Positions 63,906 to 64,000 of a stretch of 64,000 nucleotides of DNA are shown here, one piece after another. The stretch spans positions 246,328 through 310,327 of the forward strand of contig NZ_JAMHJQ010000012.1 in the NCBI RefSeq assembly GCF_023534745.1, written 5' to 3'. This DNA comes from Streptomyces sp. 35G-GA-8. GTDB lineage: Bacteria; Actinomycetota; Actinomycetes; Streptomycetales; Streptomycetaceae. A program made the translations under genes and the position numbers. The notes below the pieces were generated by a model that saw nothing but the letters and a program-made list of their open reading frames with translations, did no database searches and was not told the DNA's origin. Position 1 is the first letter of the stretch, and each line of letters opens with the position of its first letter.

Positions 63906-64000
63906 TGCCGCATCAACCAACGTTCGCCCTGTTGTCAGCTGGAGGCGACAGCTCGTGTTGAGTGACGCGGTTACTCGGCGTCGAGCTGGTGGTCGGCCCA
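63905..64000. other. Right-edge sequence after the IS630 element
   Basis: Ninety-six bases beyond the IS630 target site. No reading frame or structure could be assigned before the window ends. Confidence 0.3.

Noticed and set aside
1-64000. tRNA, rRNA, riboswitch or CRISPR features
   Set aside because: None was recognised by reading. A covariance-model scan (tRNAscan-SE, Infernal) would be needed to exclude weak ncRNAs.

Overview
The window reads as chromosomal accessory DNA of a Streptomyces-like high-GC actinomycete. GC content is very high, GTG starts and GTGA/ATGA gene overlaps are common, Tat and lipoprotein signals are frequent, there are many TetR/GntR regulators, and a large modular PKS is present. 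No rRNA, tRNA or CRISPR array was seen. All calls come from reading the sequence; no database search was run.

Region 1 (1-6.7 kb), fucose release. Two tandem secreted GH29 alpha-L-fucosidases share a catalytic + NEW3-like + F-type-lectin-like architecture. A compact cytoplasmic GH29 enzyme faces them, with a decayed GntR/LacI-type regulator in between.

Region 2 (6.8-22 kb), sugar oxidation and galactoside use. An aldo/keto reductase and a TetR/DUF1772 pair lie left of a long minus-strand run: lipoprotein sugar-binding protein, two ABC permeases, GH36 alpha-galactosidase, SDR, FadR-type GntR regulator, D-galactonate dehydratase (DgoD), aldose-1-epimerase-like protein, KDPG/KDPGal-type aldolase and PfkB-type 2-keto-3-deoxy sugar-acid kinase. 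Most junctions overlap by a few bases. A secreted GH27 alpha-galactosidase with a beta-propeller tail sits upstream. The inferred route is: GH27 trims galactosides outside, the ABC system imports them, GH36 releases galactose, an SDR or AKR oxidises it, and DgoD, kinase and aldolase complete a De Ley-Doudoroff-type pathway to pyruvate and glyceraldehyde-3-phosphate. The binding-protein gene and GH27 share an AT-rich operator-like motif about 100 bp upstream.

Region 3 (22-38 kb), mixed accessory metabolism. It holds a TetR/carboxylesterase pair with two perfect operators, a signal-peptidase-I homologue lacking its catalytic residues, an SDR pair with a TetR, a small Cys-containing secreted protein, a secreted lactonase-like beta-propeller, a PaoABC-type aldehyde oxidoreductase with a PucR-type regulator, another TetR, and a secreted parallel beta-helix protein.

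Region 4 (38-54 kb). A two-gene conflict-type system comes first: a trypsin-co-occurring-domain protein and a trypsin/nSTAND-ATPase/WD40 protein. A flavin monooxygenase/SDR/TetR set follows, then an 8.5-kb single-module PKS with domains AMP-ligase, ACP, KS, AT, DH, KR, ACP, TE.

Region 5 (54-64 kb), a mosaic island. It contains a VOC protein, a peptidase E, a ComB-like phosphatase, an Imm-5-like protein and a second conflict-type cassette (EACC1-like component plus membrane-anchored caspase-like protease). It ends with a MerR/TipAS-type regulator carrying a premature stop and three decayed insertion sequences (two IS5-like, one IS630-like). Two of these abut through a shared TA dinucleotide.
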